The position numbers and the translations under genes were made by a program. A stretch of DNA of 64,000 nucleotides, from NCBI RefSeq assembly GCF_014841125.1, contig NZ_JACYTQ010000010.1, positions 93,815 through 157,814 of the forward strand, written 5' to 3'. Positions 52,645 through 62,600 of the stretch are shown here, piece by piece. A model generated the notes under the pieces. The model did not search any database, was not told the DNA's origin, and worked only from the letters and a program-made list of their open reading frames with translations. The DNA comes from Echinicola arenosa. Its GTDB lineage: Bacteria; Bacteroidota; Bacteroidia; Cytophagales; Cyclobacteriaceae. How positions within the stretch are numbered: the first letter of the stretch is position 1; the number at the start of each line of letters is the position of its first letter.

Positions 52645-53192
52645 GACCTCCCCGCCATAAAAGATTTCAAGCTGAATGACTTTAATTTACTAGCACAGCG
52701 TGTTCTAGATAAGCCTTCACTAAATTCAGAAATTTCATGATCATCAAAGTCTCATTATGCTTATAAGGCCTCTGATCAATTCTTATTGACTTTTCATTCT
52801 TGAAATTGTGAAAAGAATTAGGCAGGTAAGAAAAAACTTAGCAAAATCTAACTTATTTATATGGGAACCGGATGGAAATGGGCGGTGTAAATCCTGCTTT
52901 GTTATCAGCCATATGAGCTTTGAAAGAAGGGGTGAAGTTGTTTTTAAGGATAAAAGTCCCCTTACAATACTAATTTAGTTTTGCTGGACTTGGTTTTTGA
53001 GAAGGACGGCTGACCCGTTGAGTTTCTATTGGGCATTTGATTGAGAGAATTTGGCCAAATAATCTGTGAGCAGAGCCTGATTAAAACCACAAAAAAGTAA
53101 AACCCTTGCGCCCAAAGTGGAGTTTTTATGGATGAAATCAGGGGCAAAGCGAGTTTTTCTATTTTCGCCATACAGAAACCCTAGTTTTCTAT

Positions 53193-53200
53193 TAACTTTG
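53193..53200 (+). promoter_or_regulatory. Candidate -7 box for ileS
   Basis: TAACTTTG fits TAnnTTTG, 99 nt before the GTG start; no clear -33 TTG. Confidence 0.45.
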
Positions 53201-53299
53201 TGCCTGCTTTTGAAAGGGTTAAAAGGAGACATTTAAATCAAGTGTTCCCTACCTTTTGCAGCCAAAGAATTGAGTAAGAAGTAATAATATAGAGATATC

Positions 53300-56200
53300 G
53301 TGAAGAAATATCAGGAGTTCAAACAAGTAGATTATCCCGGAATAGGAGAAAGTGTACTGAGTTACTGGCAGGAAAACAAGATTTTCGAAAAGTCCGTTGA
53401 AAATCGTGAAGGTGCGGAAACCTTTACTTTCTTTGAAGGCCCGCCTTCAGCAAATGGTACACCGGGTATTCACCATGTGATGGCAAGGACCCTGAAGGAT
53501 ATTTTTTGCCGATATAAAACCCTCAAAGGATTTCAGGTTAAGCGTAAAGGTGGCTGGGATACCCATGGCCTACCAGTTGAGCTTCAAGTGGAGAAGGAAT
53601 TGGGCATCACCAAAGAGGATATCGGAAAGAAAATCTCTGTAGAAGAATACAATAAAAAATGCCGGGAGACGGTCATGCGCTTTAAAAATGAGTGGGATGA
53701 CCTGACCGAAAAGATTGGTTATTGGGTGGATTTAGACGATCCATATATCACCTTTGACCCAAAATACATTGAGTCTTTGTGGAGCTTGCTTAAGCGATTG
53801 TATGAAAAAGACCTGCTTTACAAGGGCTATACCATCCAGCCTTATTCTCCTGCAGCAGGAACGGGCTTGTCCTCTCACGAGCTGAACCAGCCAGGTTGCT
53901 ACAGGGATGTCAAGGATACTTCCATCACGGCACAGTTTAAAGTGAAGGGCCGGGAAAATGAATACATCATTGCCTGGACCACCACTCCTTGGACTTTGCC
54001 TTCCAACTCTGCCTTGGCCATCGGAGAGAAACTGGATTATGTGAAAGTAAAAACCTTCAACCCTTATACCTATCAGGAGCAGACCGTTATTTTGGCTAAA
54101 GCCAGAATGGCGGCTTTGTTTAACAAAAAGGCTGAAGGGCTGAAAATAGAAGATTATAAACCTGGCGATAAGCTGATTCCTTTTGAGGTGGTAGAAGAGT
54201 TCAAAGGAAAAGACATGCTGGGCATGGAGTATGAGCCGCTTTTCCCGATTGAAGGAATAGCACTTCCCCATCCAGCTTTTACAGTGATTTCTGCTGATTA
54301 TGTTACTACTGAAGACGGTACAGGTATCGTTCACTTGGCCAAAGCCTTTGGGGCGGATGACTTTAGGGCCTTGGTGCAGGCGGGAGTTCCTGGGGTTTTT
54401 GTAAAAGATGACCAAGGAAATGAAATCCCCGTAGTGGATAAGCAAGGAAGATTCTTACCGGTAGTGGGAGAATATTTGCTGGCCAAAATGAAGGAGCACC
54501 AGATCACTGCCCATAAGGAATATGGGGTGGATGATTTCTACGTAAAGAATTACTTGAAAGAAGATGAAAATGCACCGGAGTATAAAAATACCGACGTGAT
54601 CATTTCCATCATCTTGAAAAATGAAAATAAAGCTTTCAAAGTAGAGAAGTACGAGCACAGTTACCCACATTGCTGGAGAACTGACATGCCAGTGCTTTAT
54701 TATCCACTGGAAAGCTGGTTTATCAAAACCACCGCTTGCAAGGATAGATTGGTGGAATTGAACAAAACCATCAACTGGAAGCCTGAGGCAACAGGAACAG
54801 GTCGTTTTGGCAACTGGCTGGAAAACTTGGTGGATTGGAACCTGAGCCGTTCCCGCTTCTGGGGAACCCCGCTTCCGGTTTGGAGAAATGAAGATGCCAC
54901 CGAAACCAAATGTATTGGTTCCATTGCGGAACTGAATGAGGAAATTGAGCTGTCCATTGCCAAGGGATTTATGACCGAGTCTCCTTTCAAAGGAGAGGAA
55001 GTGGACCTTCACCGACCTTATGTAGATGATGTGATCTTGGTGGATTCACAGGGCAATAAAATGTTCCGTGAGCCGGACTTGATCGATGTATGGTTTGACT
55101 CAGGAGCGATGCCATACGCGCAGTGGCATTATCCGTTTGAGAATGAAGACATCTTCAAGGCCAATTATCCAGCGGATTACATCGCCGAAGGGGTGGATCA
55201 GACCAGGGGGTGGTTCTTTACCCTCCATGCGATAGCGGTGATGTTGTTTGACAGCGTGGCTTTCAAAAATGTGATTGCCAATGGTTTGGTGCTGGACAAA
55301 AATGGAAATAAAATGTCCAAGCGATTGGGCAATGCGGTAGATCCATTTAAGACTTTGAAAGAGTATGGGCCGGATGCTTTGCGTTGGTACATGCTTTCCA
55401 ATGCCAATCCATGGGACAACTTGAAATTTAACCTGGAAGGCGTTGCTGAGGTACAGCGTAGGTTCTTCGGTACCCTGCAAAATACTTATAACTTCTTTGC
55501 GTTATATGCCAACTTGGATCACTTCACCTATGATGCCAGCAAAATGGTGGCCGTCAGTGAAAGACCTGAATTGGATAGATGGATCATTTCCAAATTGCAG
55601 TCACTTATCACGGAAGTGGAAAACTCCATGGACAATTATGATGCGACCAGGGCAACCAGGGCCATCATGAACTTCACCGTGGACCAACTGTCCAACTGGT
55701 ATGTGAGGTTGGCCAGAAAGCGTTTCTGGAGAGGTGATATGAACGAGGACAAGCAAGCTGCTTACGAGACTTTGTATGAATGCTTGACCACCCTTTGCCA
55801 GTTGATGTCCTCATTTGCTCCTTTCTATGCCGATTGGATGTACAAGAACTTGACCGGTGGAGCAAAAGAAGCAGGGCAGGAAATTGCGGAGTCAGTTCAC
55901 TTGACGGATTGGCAAGCCGCTGATGAGGCTTTGATCAATACCGACCTAGAAGCGAGCATGCAATTGGCACAGGACATTTCATCCTTGGTGCACAGCCTGC
56001 GTAAAAAGGATAAATTGAAAGTGCGTCAGCCACTTCAAAAGATTTTGATCCCGATTTTGAGTGAAAAGACCAGAGAGCAGATTGAACATGTGGAGGAGCT
56101 GATCAAGTCGGAAGTAAATATCAAGGGGGTGGAATATATCGATGATGCCTCAGGCATATTGGTGAAGAATGCCAAACCAAACTTCCCGCTATTGGGTAAG

Positions 56201-56686
56201 CGTTTTGGTCCTAAAATGAAGTTGGTAGCTGCTGTGATCAATCAATGGGGGCAAGAAGACATTAGTGCCATTGAGCGAAATGGTGCTGTAGAGATCGACT
56301 TGGATGGAGAGAAAGCCACGCTTAACCTGGAGGAAGTGTTGATTACCTCCCAGGATATTCCAGGCTGGTCTGTAGCCAGTGACAATGGCATCACCGTGGC
56401 CTTGGATGTGACTTTGACGGATGAATTGAAGCAGGAAGGTATCGCCCGGGATTTGGTGAACAGGATCCAAAATCTGAGAAAGGATATGGGGCTGGAAGTG
56501 CAGGACAAGATTACCATCAAAGTGGCCCAATTGAATGAGCAAGTAGACCAAGCTTTGGTCAACTTCTCGGATTATATCCAAGCTGAAACGCAGGCCCTTT
56601 CGCTTTCCGTGAATGGAGATGTGAGCGAGGGTACGGTCTTGGACATGGATGAATTTGAATTAAAAGTAAAGGTAGAAAAAGTATAA
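53300..56686 (+). CDS. ileS: Isoleucyl-tRNA synthetase
   Basis: 1128 residues from GTG 53300. Class I synthetase: HIGH-type motif GIHHV near residue 57, zinc-less insertion typical of the longer IleRS2-like/eukaryotic-type branch, the editing domain in the middle, WNLSRSRFWGTPLPVW, GWFFTLHAIAVMLFD and KMSKR (about residue 671, NGNKMSKRLGNAVDPF), then an anticodon-binding domain and a C-terminal extension (LITSQDIPGWSVASDNG). The lspA gene follows after 41 bp and is probably co-transcribed. Confidence 0.96.
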   Translation: MKKYQEFKQVDYPGIGESVLSYWQENKIFEKSVENREGAETFTFFEGPPSANGTPGIHHVMARTLKDIFCRYKTLKGFQVKRKGGWDTHGLPVELQVEKELGITKEDIGKKISVEEYNKKCRETVMRFKNEWDDLTEKIGYWVDLDDPYITFDPKYIESLWSLLKRLYEKDLLYKGYTIQPYSPAAGTGLSSHELNQPGCYRDVKDTSITAQFKVKGRENEYIIAWTTTPWTLPSNSALAIGEKLDYVKVKTFNPYTYQEQTVILAKARMAALFNKKAEGLKIEDYKPGDKLIPFEVVEEFKGKDMLGMEYEPLFPIEGIALPHPAFTVISADYVTTEDGTGIVHLAKAFGADDFRALVQAGVPGVFVKDDQGNEIPVVDKQGRFLPVVGEYLLAKMKEHQITAHKEYGVDDFYVKNYLKEDENAPEYKNTDVIISIILKNENKAFKVEKYEHSYPHCWRTDMPVLYYPLESWFIKTTACKDRLVELNKTINWKPEATGTGRFGNWLENLVDWNLSRSRFWGTPLPVWRNEDATETKCIGSIAELNEEIELSIAKGFMTESPFKGEEVDLHRPYVDDVILVDSQGNKMFREPDLIDVWFDSGAMPYAQWHYPFENEDIFKANYPADYIAEGVDQTRGWFFTLHAIAVMLFDSVAFKNVIANGLVLDKNGNKMSKRLGNAVDPFKTLKEYGPDALRWYMLSNANPWDNLKFNLEGVAEVQRRFFGTLQNTYNFFALYANLDHFTYDASKMVAVSERPELDRWIISKLQSLITEVENSMDNYDATRATRAIMNFTVDQLSNWYVRLARKRFWRGDMNEDKQAAYETLYECLTTLCQLMSSFAPFYADWMYKNLTGGAKEAGQEIAESVHLTDWQAADEALINTDLEASMQLAQDISSLVHSLRKKDKLKVRQPLQKILIPILSEKTREQIEHVEELIKSEVNIKGVEYIDDASGILVKNAKPNFPLLGKRFGPKMKLVAAVINQWGQEDISAIERNGAVEIDLDGEKATLNLEEVLITSQDIPGWSVASDNGITVALDVTLTDELKQEGIARDLVNRIQNLRKDMGLEVQDKITIKVAQLNEQVDQALVNFSDYIQAETQALSLSVNGDVSEGTVLDMDEFELKVKVEKV

Positions 56687-56727
56687 GAGGCTGCTGATGC
56701 AGTCTTAGGCTTCTGAAAAAATAGAAA

Positions 56728-57369
56728 ATGAAATATTTAAAGTACTTTGGCATTACCTTACTGGTCATCCTTATCGATCAGCTTGTGAAATTGGCAGTGG
56801 ATTCCAATATGACCATGGGCTCTGCCGGCCAAATCAAAATCTTTGGGGACTGGTTCAAGCTCCATTATACCACCAACCCCGGGATGGCCTTTGGGATGCA
56901 ACTGGGCTCTGAGTATGGAAAGCTGATCCTTACCTCTTTTAGGCTGGTGGCCATGGTAGGTATAGGTTATTACCTTTACTATTTGATCAGCAAGAAAGTC
57001 CATGCCGGGTATATTGTGTGCATTGCGATGATCCTCGGTGGTGCCATCGGAAACTTGGTGGACAGTGTGTTCTATGGGGTTTGGTTAAACAATGCGCCCT
57101 ATGATGCCAGTACACCTTGGTTTCATGGTCAGGTAGTGGACATGTTCTACATCGATATTTGGGAAGGCTTTATCCCGGATTGGGTACCCTTGTGGGGAGG
57201 AAGTTATACCGCACTTTGGCCGATCTTCAATGTCGCTGATGCTTCGATCTTTATTGGTGTAGCCATTATCCTGCTCTTCCAAAAACGGTTTTTTGGTGAA
57301 ACAACCAAAGAAGGCAAAAAAGACGAAGAGGAAGATGAAATACAGAAGCAGTTTATAGAAGAGAAATAA
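56728..57369 (+). CDS. lspA: Lipoprotein signal peptidase II
   Basis: 213 residues, longer than the 160-170 usual in proteobacteria because of insertions between helices, as common in Bacteroidota. Four transmembrane helices; TTNPGMAFGM (about 48-57), GGAIGNLVDSVFYG (about 104-117), the catalytic Asp in GQVVDMFYID (Asp138), and the second catalytic Asp in FNVADASIFIG (Asp171). It cleaves prolipoproteins such as those encoded in this window. The acidic C-terminus is cytoplasmic. Confidence 0.94.
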   Translation: MKYLKYFGITLLVILIDQLVKLAVDSNMTMGSAGQIKIFGDWFKLHYTTNPGMAFGMQLGSEYGKLILTSFRLVAMVGIGYYLYYLISKKVHAGYIVCIAMILGGAIGNLVDSVFYGVWLNNAPYDASTPWFHGQVVDMFYIDIWEGFIPDWVPLWGGSYTALWPIFNVADASIFIGVAIILLFQKRFFGETTKEGKKDEEEDEIQKQFIEEK

Positions 57370-57380
57370 GAAACGATATC

Positions 57381-57411
57381 AAAAGCCCTGAAGCATTTCA
57401 GGGCTTTTTTT
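57381..57411 (+). terminator. Terminator after lspA
   Basis: AAAAGCCCTGAA-gcat-TTCAGGGCTTTTTTT, a 12-bp stem; it marks the end of the core-gene block. Confidence 0.92.
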
Positions 57412-57785
57412 GGATTCATCTAAGAACAATTCCAAAATAGTCCACTGAGTGATCAGATAAGTACCTTGGCTTTCCTTATAATTGCCCTTTCCAAGCAACC
57501 ATTCGTTCAATATTGAATTTATGTTCAAACCTGCCCAATTTGGCAGGTTTGGTGGTTCCGGGTACCCGAATACTTAGATACTACTACACCTTTTTCAAGT
57601 TTCGTTCTATTATTTCATTCTATTTCTAACAGTTAAAATATCATTATTGTTGTATAGTTCAAAGTTAGCAATTTTGTCGCCTTTCAAACTGTCCAGTTTT
57701 TGGGGTAGCTTACAGTAATGTCTTTATTTTTAAGCAGTTAATAGGGGTTTGCTGTAGCCGATGTGCCACACGTTTTTTCTTTATC
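57412..57785. other. Gap between core genome and accessory region
   Basis: No gene seen. It holds a 9-bp hairpin AAACCTGCC/GGCAGGTTT (57527-57550) without a U-tract, and a weak palindrome GGTAGCTTACAG (57704-57715) / CTGTAGCC (57752-57759) followed by ATGTGCCACACG (57761-57772). The latter could be a decayed cassette-type site for the lipoprotein gene upstream on the minus strand; this is tentative. Confidence 0.4.
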
Positions 57786-58358
57786 TTAGTCCATGTACCC
57801 TTTAAATTCAATCTTTTCAAGCCTGTTATTTACGAATTTAAGGTCAATCCATTCGAGAACTTCCAGGTTTTGAAGTCGAATAAAGTCTGGGAAGTTGTCG
57901 GCTGATTTTAGTTGTTCTTTAATTTCAGATTTTGTCATCCCAATTCGAATTCCTTGTCTGGTCGGAAAACGGTCAGAGTTAATGTCAGCAGCAGTCACCC
58001 AATTTTCAGAAGCGGTTTTATAAACTTCGAAAGTGTCTACATTAATTGTCACTTGAAAGGATGTGTCGATTTGATTGTCTACGTGCGGATTTTTATAGGT
58101 CTGGTAGTTCGTTGACGAGCTTTCAATCGAAGTCAGTCGTTTCAATGGATTTTCTCCAAAATCGAACGGATCAATTGTAAATTCTGAGTCGACAATTATA
58201 AGGGTGTCCTTTGGTGAGTCTGAATTAACCATCTCTGTCTTTGTCGTTTTATCGGAAGAGTTGGTGTTGTCACTTGCAGATTCTGTTATCTTTTCAGTCG
58301 TTTGAGAACAACTAATAGTCAGACCGAGAAGCAATATTATAAATGGTCTAAGTTTCAT
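57786..58358 (-). CDS. Lipoprotein with BamE-like C-terminal motif
   Basis: 190 residues. Lipoprotein signal MKLRPFIILLLGLTISC (Cys17), then a Ser/Thr/Asp-rich linker (about 20-60), and a folded part whose segment RQGIRIGMTKSEIKEQL resembles the GMTxxEVxxxLG turn of BamE/SmpA-like small beta-lactamase-inhibitor folds. It is the first accessory gene past lspA and, like the other genes of this region, is on the minus strand. Function unknown. Confidence 0.6.
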   Translation of the reverse strand: MKLRPFIILLLGLTISCSQTTEKITESASDNTNSSDKTTKTEMVNSDSPKDTLIIVDSEFTIDPFDFGENPLKRLTSIESSSTNYQTYKNPHVDNQIDTSFQVTINVDTFEVYKTASENWVTAADINSDRFPTRQGIRIGMTKSEIKEQLKSADNFPDFIRLQNLEVLEWIDLKFVNNRLEKIEFKGYMD

Positions 58359-58823
58359 TTTTTAATGTGTGCCAACTTGTATATCTGTTCACTAAAGGTT
58401 TAACAAGCCCCATTTTTTGCTGGATTGGCATACCTTTCGTGAATTTTATTTTAAGATATCATTTTTATCCATTATTTGGTATACCAAAATGGTTAAAGAT
58501 GGATATTGTCCTCTAAACTAAAGAATGCCCAAAACAAATAAAATACTTCATATTGGGTATGATATCCTTCGAAAGTCCCCTTCAATAAAGTCCAAGCCAA
58601 AAGTCTACGTATCCTCTACTGTATCTCTAATAGGACTTAGAGCATCTATATGGAAAGACCTAACCTTTTCCCTTACAAAACCACCCAATGAAGTTTGAAA
58701 GATCTCTGGCCGTTCACATAAAAGCTCCTTTTTATCAAAATCCACTCTAGATATTATAATTTGTTCTTCATAACGGGAATTACAAATTCCCGAGATATGA
58801 AGGCGAAGTGACATACTTCGCCT
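58359..58823. other. 465-bp stretch between the lipoprotein gene and the intron remnant
   Basis: Contains GTGTGCCAAC at 58367-58376 just before the lipoprotein gene, and a 69-codon minus-strand frame (58605-58814) with no recognised motif. Two adjacent hairpins lie at its right end. No confident gene. Confidence 0.4.
58767..58823. repeat. Two adjacent perfect hairpins at the truncated intron end
   Basis: TTCATA-n1-CGGGAATT-aca-AATTCCCG-n3-TATGAA (58767-58801), then AGGCGAAGT-gacat-ACTTCGCCT (58801-58823), sharing one base. They sit exactly where intron homology begins and may be a REP-type element or a transposon end that truncated the intron. Confidence 0.5.
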
Positions 58824-59483
58824 AGAGGGGGAAACCTGAAATACGTCCGCTATGCTGACGACTTCAGCATCTACACCAAGTCAAAAAGAGAAGCAAAGAA
58901 GGTGGGGAACGAGATTTACCTCTTTCTAAGAGATAAGCTTAGGTTACCCATCAACAGGGAGAAAAGCGGCATCCGAATACCCTCCAACTTCGAACTGCTG
59001 GGACATGCATTTGTACCAACATATCAGAAGGGGGCCAAAGGAAAATACCAATTGGTGGTGAAGAAAAACAGTTGGGAATCACTCAAACGCAAGCTCAAAC
59101 AGCTTACCAAGAAGACCAAACCGTACAGTCTTGAGGAACGGCTCCAAAAGCTTAGAGAGGTCTGGATGGGATGGGTAAATAATTACCGCCTTGCCAGTAT
59201 CACCGCAAAGCTAAAATCACTCGATGAGTGGATGAGGAACCGACTCCGTTACTGTATCTGGTCCGCCGCGGCGGAGAAGAAACCTGAGCGGAAACGCAAA
59301 AACCTGATCAGATTGGGAGTTGACCAAGACCATGCTTACGCATGGAGTAGAACCAGAAAAGGCGGCTGGGCAGTAGCCCAGAGTCCGATTCTGATCACGA
59401 CTATCACTTTGTCACGCCTGAGAAGAAAAGGGTACGAGTCGATGCTTTCCTACTACATCAAATCGCAACCTACAATCCAGTGA
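58824..59483 (+). pseudogene. Group II intron reverse transcriptase/maturase, 5'-truncated
   Basis: About 220 C-terminal residues remain. The frame begins just before the catalytic YADD-box (LKYVRYADDFSIYTKSKREA) and continues through the thumb and maturase domain X region (SWESLKRKLKQLTKKTKPYSLEERLQKLREVWMGWVNNYRLASITAKLKSLDEWMRNRLRYCIW) to a group II C-terminal domain (NLIRLGVDQDHAYAWSRTRKGGWAVAQSPI). The N-terminal RT fingers and palm (RT motifs 1-4) are missing and an in-frame stop lies at 58809, so it cannot be a functional RT. It is followed directly by the intron 3' RNA structure. Confidence 0.85.
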
Positions 59484-59574
59484 ACCGCCGTATACGAGAC
59501 CCGTATCCCGAAAGCTTTCGGGAGTGGTGTGTGAGGCGCACCGTGAGCTTATAGCTCACGGCCGTCTACACGAT
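58824..59574 (+). mobile_element. 5'-truncated group II intron
   Basis: The maturase fragment plus the 3' ribozyme end. Domain V-like sequence begins ACCGCCGTATACGAGACCC (from 59483) and contains a perfect palindrome CCCGAAAGCTTTCGGG (59507-59522). A domain VI-like hairpin CCGTGAGC-ttata-GCTCACGG follows (59541-59561), and the intron ends near 59573-59574 (CTACACGAT). The 5' ribozyme domains and RT N-terminus are absent, as in copies truncated during retrotransposition. The 3' junction falls on TTGTGC, a cassette-end motif. Confidence 0.75.
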
Positions 59575-59589
59575 TGTGCTTTCGTACTT
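59574..59589. repeat. Left terminal inverted repeat of the NTPase gene cassette
   Basis: TTGTGCTTTCGTACT here pairs with AGTATGAAACACAA at 63288-63301 (one insertion, one mismatch). The two copies bracket the SMEK-NTPase gene. Confidence 0.5.
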
Positions 59590-59606
59590 TTTCCCTTCTG
59601 TTTGTC

Positions 59607-59694
59607 AGCGTTGGCAAAGGCATACTCTTTTGCAATTTTTGGCTTGCGTGTCGGCTGATGCGAATTGCAAATGTGTATGGCTTTAAGCGTTGGC
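59607..59694. repeat. Palindromic element P1, 3' of the NTPase gene
   Basis: Two 22-nt arms (59616-59637 and 59663-59684) matching at 19 of 22 positions around a 25-nt loop, bounded by a perfect 9-bp direct repeat AGCGTTGGC (59607-59615, 59686-59694). It overlaps the last codons and stop of the NTPase gene. Related to P2 at 63195-63280, with the same two mismatch positions in the stem (TCTTTTG against CAAATGTG). Confidence 0.65.
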
Positions 59695-62600
59695 GTATTC
59701 ATACAGTTTTTTCCATATCATTTCATCAACTTTTTTAATTTCTCCCAAAGCTCCATTTACATTGTGTTCGTTATTTGAAATATTATCAATTTTCTTTTTT
59801 AAGTCTTCAATAGGAAGTTCACAAAGCAGTTTTTTAGCATAATCAATGTCAATTTTTCCAAGTGTATTTAATCCTGATGATAATTTCCTAAATCCAACGT
59901 TTTTATATGACCTAATCAAAATTGGTTTAAAATCTATCAATAAGTCTAATGCTAAATCTTTGTCAACTTTACTTAATCGATAAAGAGAATCACAGAATTG
60001 AGAAAATTGAATAGAAACTTTCTGATTCGTATCCATTTTCCCTTTGTAGGTCTTTATCATTGAATCAGTTGTACTTGGACTTAGTTTATTTAAAATAGCA
60101 ATTGAACTAAACAGACTTTCAGCTGAGCTTTCCGTTATTTTATGCTTGAATATGTTGTGTGAATTTAGATTCTTAATAATCTCATCTATTTTAGTTCTGT
60201 CGTATTTTTTCAAAACATTAAAGGCATTTGCAAGTCCTGGAAGTTTAACTTCTCTCGCTAAACCTTTTTTTACAAACAAGTAATTATCTAAACTAGAGAA
60301 AAAGGTTTTTGCTTTGACAAAATTTATTGAACTGAAATCGTTAAAAATGTTTGGTAAATGGGTTAATAAGATTTGCTTTGATTCAAGTTTCTCAACTAGA
60401 TTACTTTTAAAATATGAATCCATATATTTCTCGGCTAAACCTTTATCGAAATATCCTACAGATTTGATTATATGGGAAGAAATAGAAACACTTGAACTCA
60501 AAATTCTACCGTAAATTATATCGGGATGGGCATTATCTAGTAAGAATTTGCCATACTTTCTAGCACCAACTTTATGTAAAGATTCAAGAATATGCGATAT
60601 TTCCTTTCCCCTAATTTTAGATGAATTGAACTTTTCTTCTAAATCATTTTGCTCTTCAATGTGCGATAATATTTGAGAAGTAAGTTCTTCGCTCACATTG
60701 TTTATTTCAACTAAAACTCTACCAAAATCATTTAAATCACTTCGAATTAGTTTTCTATAAATAAGTTCGGCATTTAAACTGTTTGCAATATCAAGGCTTA
60801 TAGTTTGGTCAATTTTTTTAAGCCTTGATAAACCGATTCCAATTTGTGGAACAGTAACGAATGCTATTGATTTTTGAAGCCTGTCTTGGGATATGTTCTT
60901 CAATATGTACTTGGCTTTCCGATTTCCAAGAACATTTATTTCGCTTAGCGTTTTCGTAATATTATCGAAATGTGTTCTACCAATTTTTGATGATATATAT
61001 TCCTCATCAAGATTATTGTATATGTAAAAGGCAAGTTCAGAGTTTATGGTTTTTATTTCTGTTAATGAATTACCTAAAAACTTAAATGGCACATTATTAA
61101 AAATATCCACCCATTGTTCCTTAGATAAAATTGAAACTAATTGATGACGAATTTTAATATCCTGAAGATATTTAAAAGCTAAAGTTATCTTACTAATATT
61201 GGCACTTAGAATAATATCCTTTAATTCACCATCTGAAAAAACTTCGTAAATACGATTCTTTAAACCTTTGTTTTTTGGATGAATTGAGTAATGGGCATAG
61301 GACAATGTTAATAAACTATTTTCACCTCTCTTTAAGACGTTTGTTCTATTATCATTTTCAACTATTAACTTAGAAACTAGTTTTTCATAATTCTTTCTTG
61401 AATATATTTTCGTCAATTGAAGTATGTTTTTTAGTTCTTCCGAATTAGCACTATTTGAATTCTGGAAATACTTTACTAGTGCAAAAAAACTATCTGTACT
61501 CTTTTGAAGTTCACTGAAAATCCATTGTTCTTTATTGATACCTAAGTTGTAAAAAATCTGATAGATATTATCTGGGTAATCACAGAAAGCTTTGGATGTA
61601 TTTTCGCTTATATAATCCGTGATGTTTGAGAAAATAAATCTTTCTTTTTGGCTATTAAATTGCTGTTTGAATTCAGGCTTATTGTAAAAAAGATATGCAT
61701 CAATTAATAAATCAGAGAAACTCGAGTGCATAAAAAGTGACTCGTTGAAATCTTCTGTAAAGAAAAGTCCATCTTTTTCAGATGAATCATCCACCACTGA
61801 TTTGGAAAACGGAATTTCAAAGGAGTACAAAGAGGCATACCTTAACAATAATTTTTGGTCAGTTGGATTTAGACCTTTTAGAAAACGAGAATAAAGATTT
61901 TTATTTAATTGAGTATCATCAAGTTCACTAAGAGTATTATTACTCTCTTGCCAATCTTTTAAGATTAATCTTAACTTGAATAAATTCTTTTTTGTTAAGT
62001 CGAATATTTTTAATGGGTTTCCTACTTTTAAATCATAGCCTTTTTTTTGCTTGTAATTTTTGTGTTTTTCAATTATACCTGATAGTTTTTCTTTATAAAA
62101 ATTATCGGAATTGAATTTCTCGAAAGATAGTTTTGAGTCCTTTAACACTTCAAAAATATCCTCGGTTTCTGTATATAAATCCTTTCTTAAATCCTTTGTT
62201 ATATAACGAGATACAAACAGGAAAATAATATTTGAGTATTGCTGGCTTTTTAAAAGTAATTCGTTTGCTAAAGGAAAATTCAAATGAATATCATCAATAA
62301 CAAGAATGGCTGGATTGTAACCAATTTTTTCAACATCATCATAGAAATCGGCAAAACTGAGATTTTCATTTGCCTTAATTTTTATATAAAAGGGGTAATA
62401 ACCTTTGTTTTTATCTGTTTGAACTCTTCTTGCAATATCAAAGGCAACTGTTGTTTTACCTGTTGAAGGAAAGCCCGTAATCAAGAATGTATTTTTGTTC
62501 TCAAAATCAATTTCTTTTTCAAAATTTTCAATCAGCCTTTCTTCTTGCTTTGTGTAATAAATAAGGTTATTCTCAAAATCAAGAATGCTTGTTCCTTCTT

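Larger units (their letters stand above)
52171..53299. other. 1.1-kb gene-poor stretch with hairpins and repeat-like sequences
   Basis: No convincing gene. It contains a long hairpin after dgt (GCCAAGGG...CCCTTGGC, 52178-52213), a secreted-protein-type leader followed by a 16-codon frame (ATG 52395, stop 52443-52445), inverted repeats at 52549-52573 and 52593-52644, a minus-strand open remnant ending at 52682 (about 50 codons with no start), and a minus-strand frame at 53026-53232. These look like decayed genes and interspersed repeats rather than active genes. Confidence 0.5.

Noticed and set aside
53026..53232. 68-codon minus frame upstream of ileS
   Set aside because: No start context or motif; lies over the likely ileS promoter and in repeat-like sequence. 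Described under the gene-poor stretch instead.
58605..58814. 69-codon minus frame left of the intron remnant
   Set aside because: No recognised domain and its first codons are encoded by a hairpin repeat; not strong enough to call a gene.
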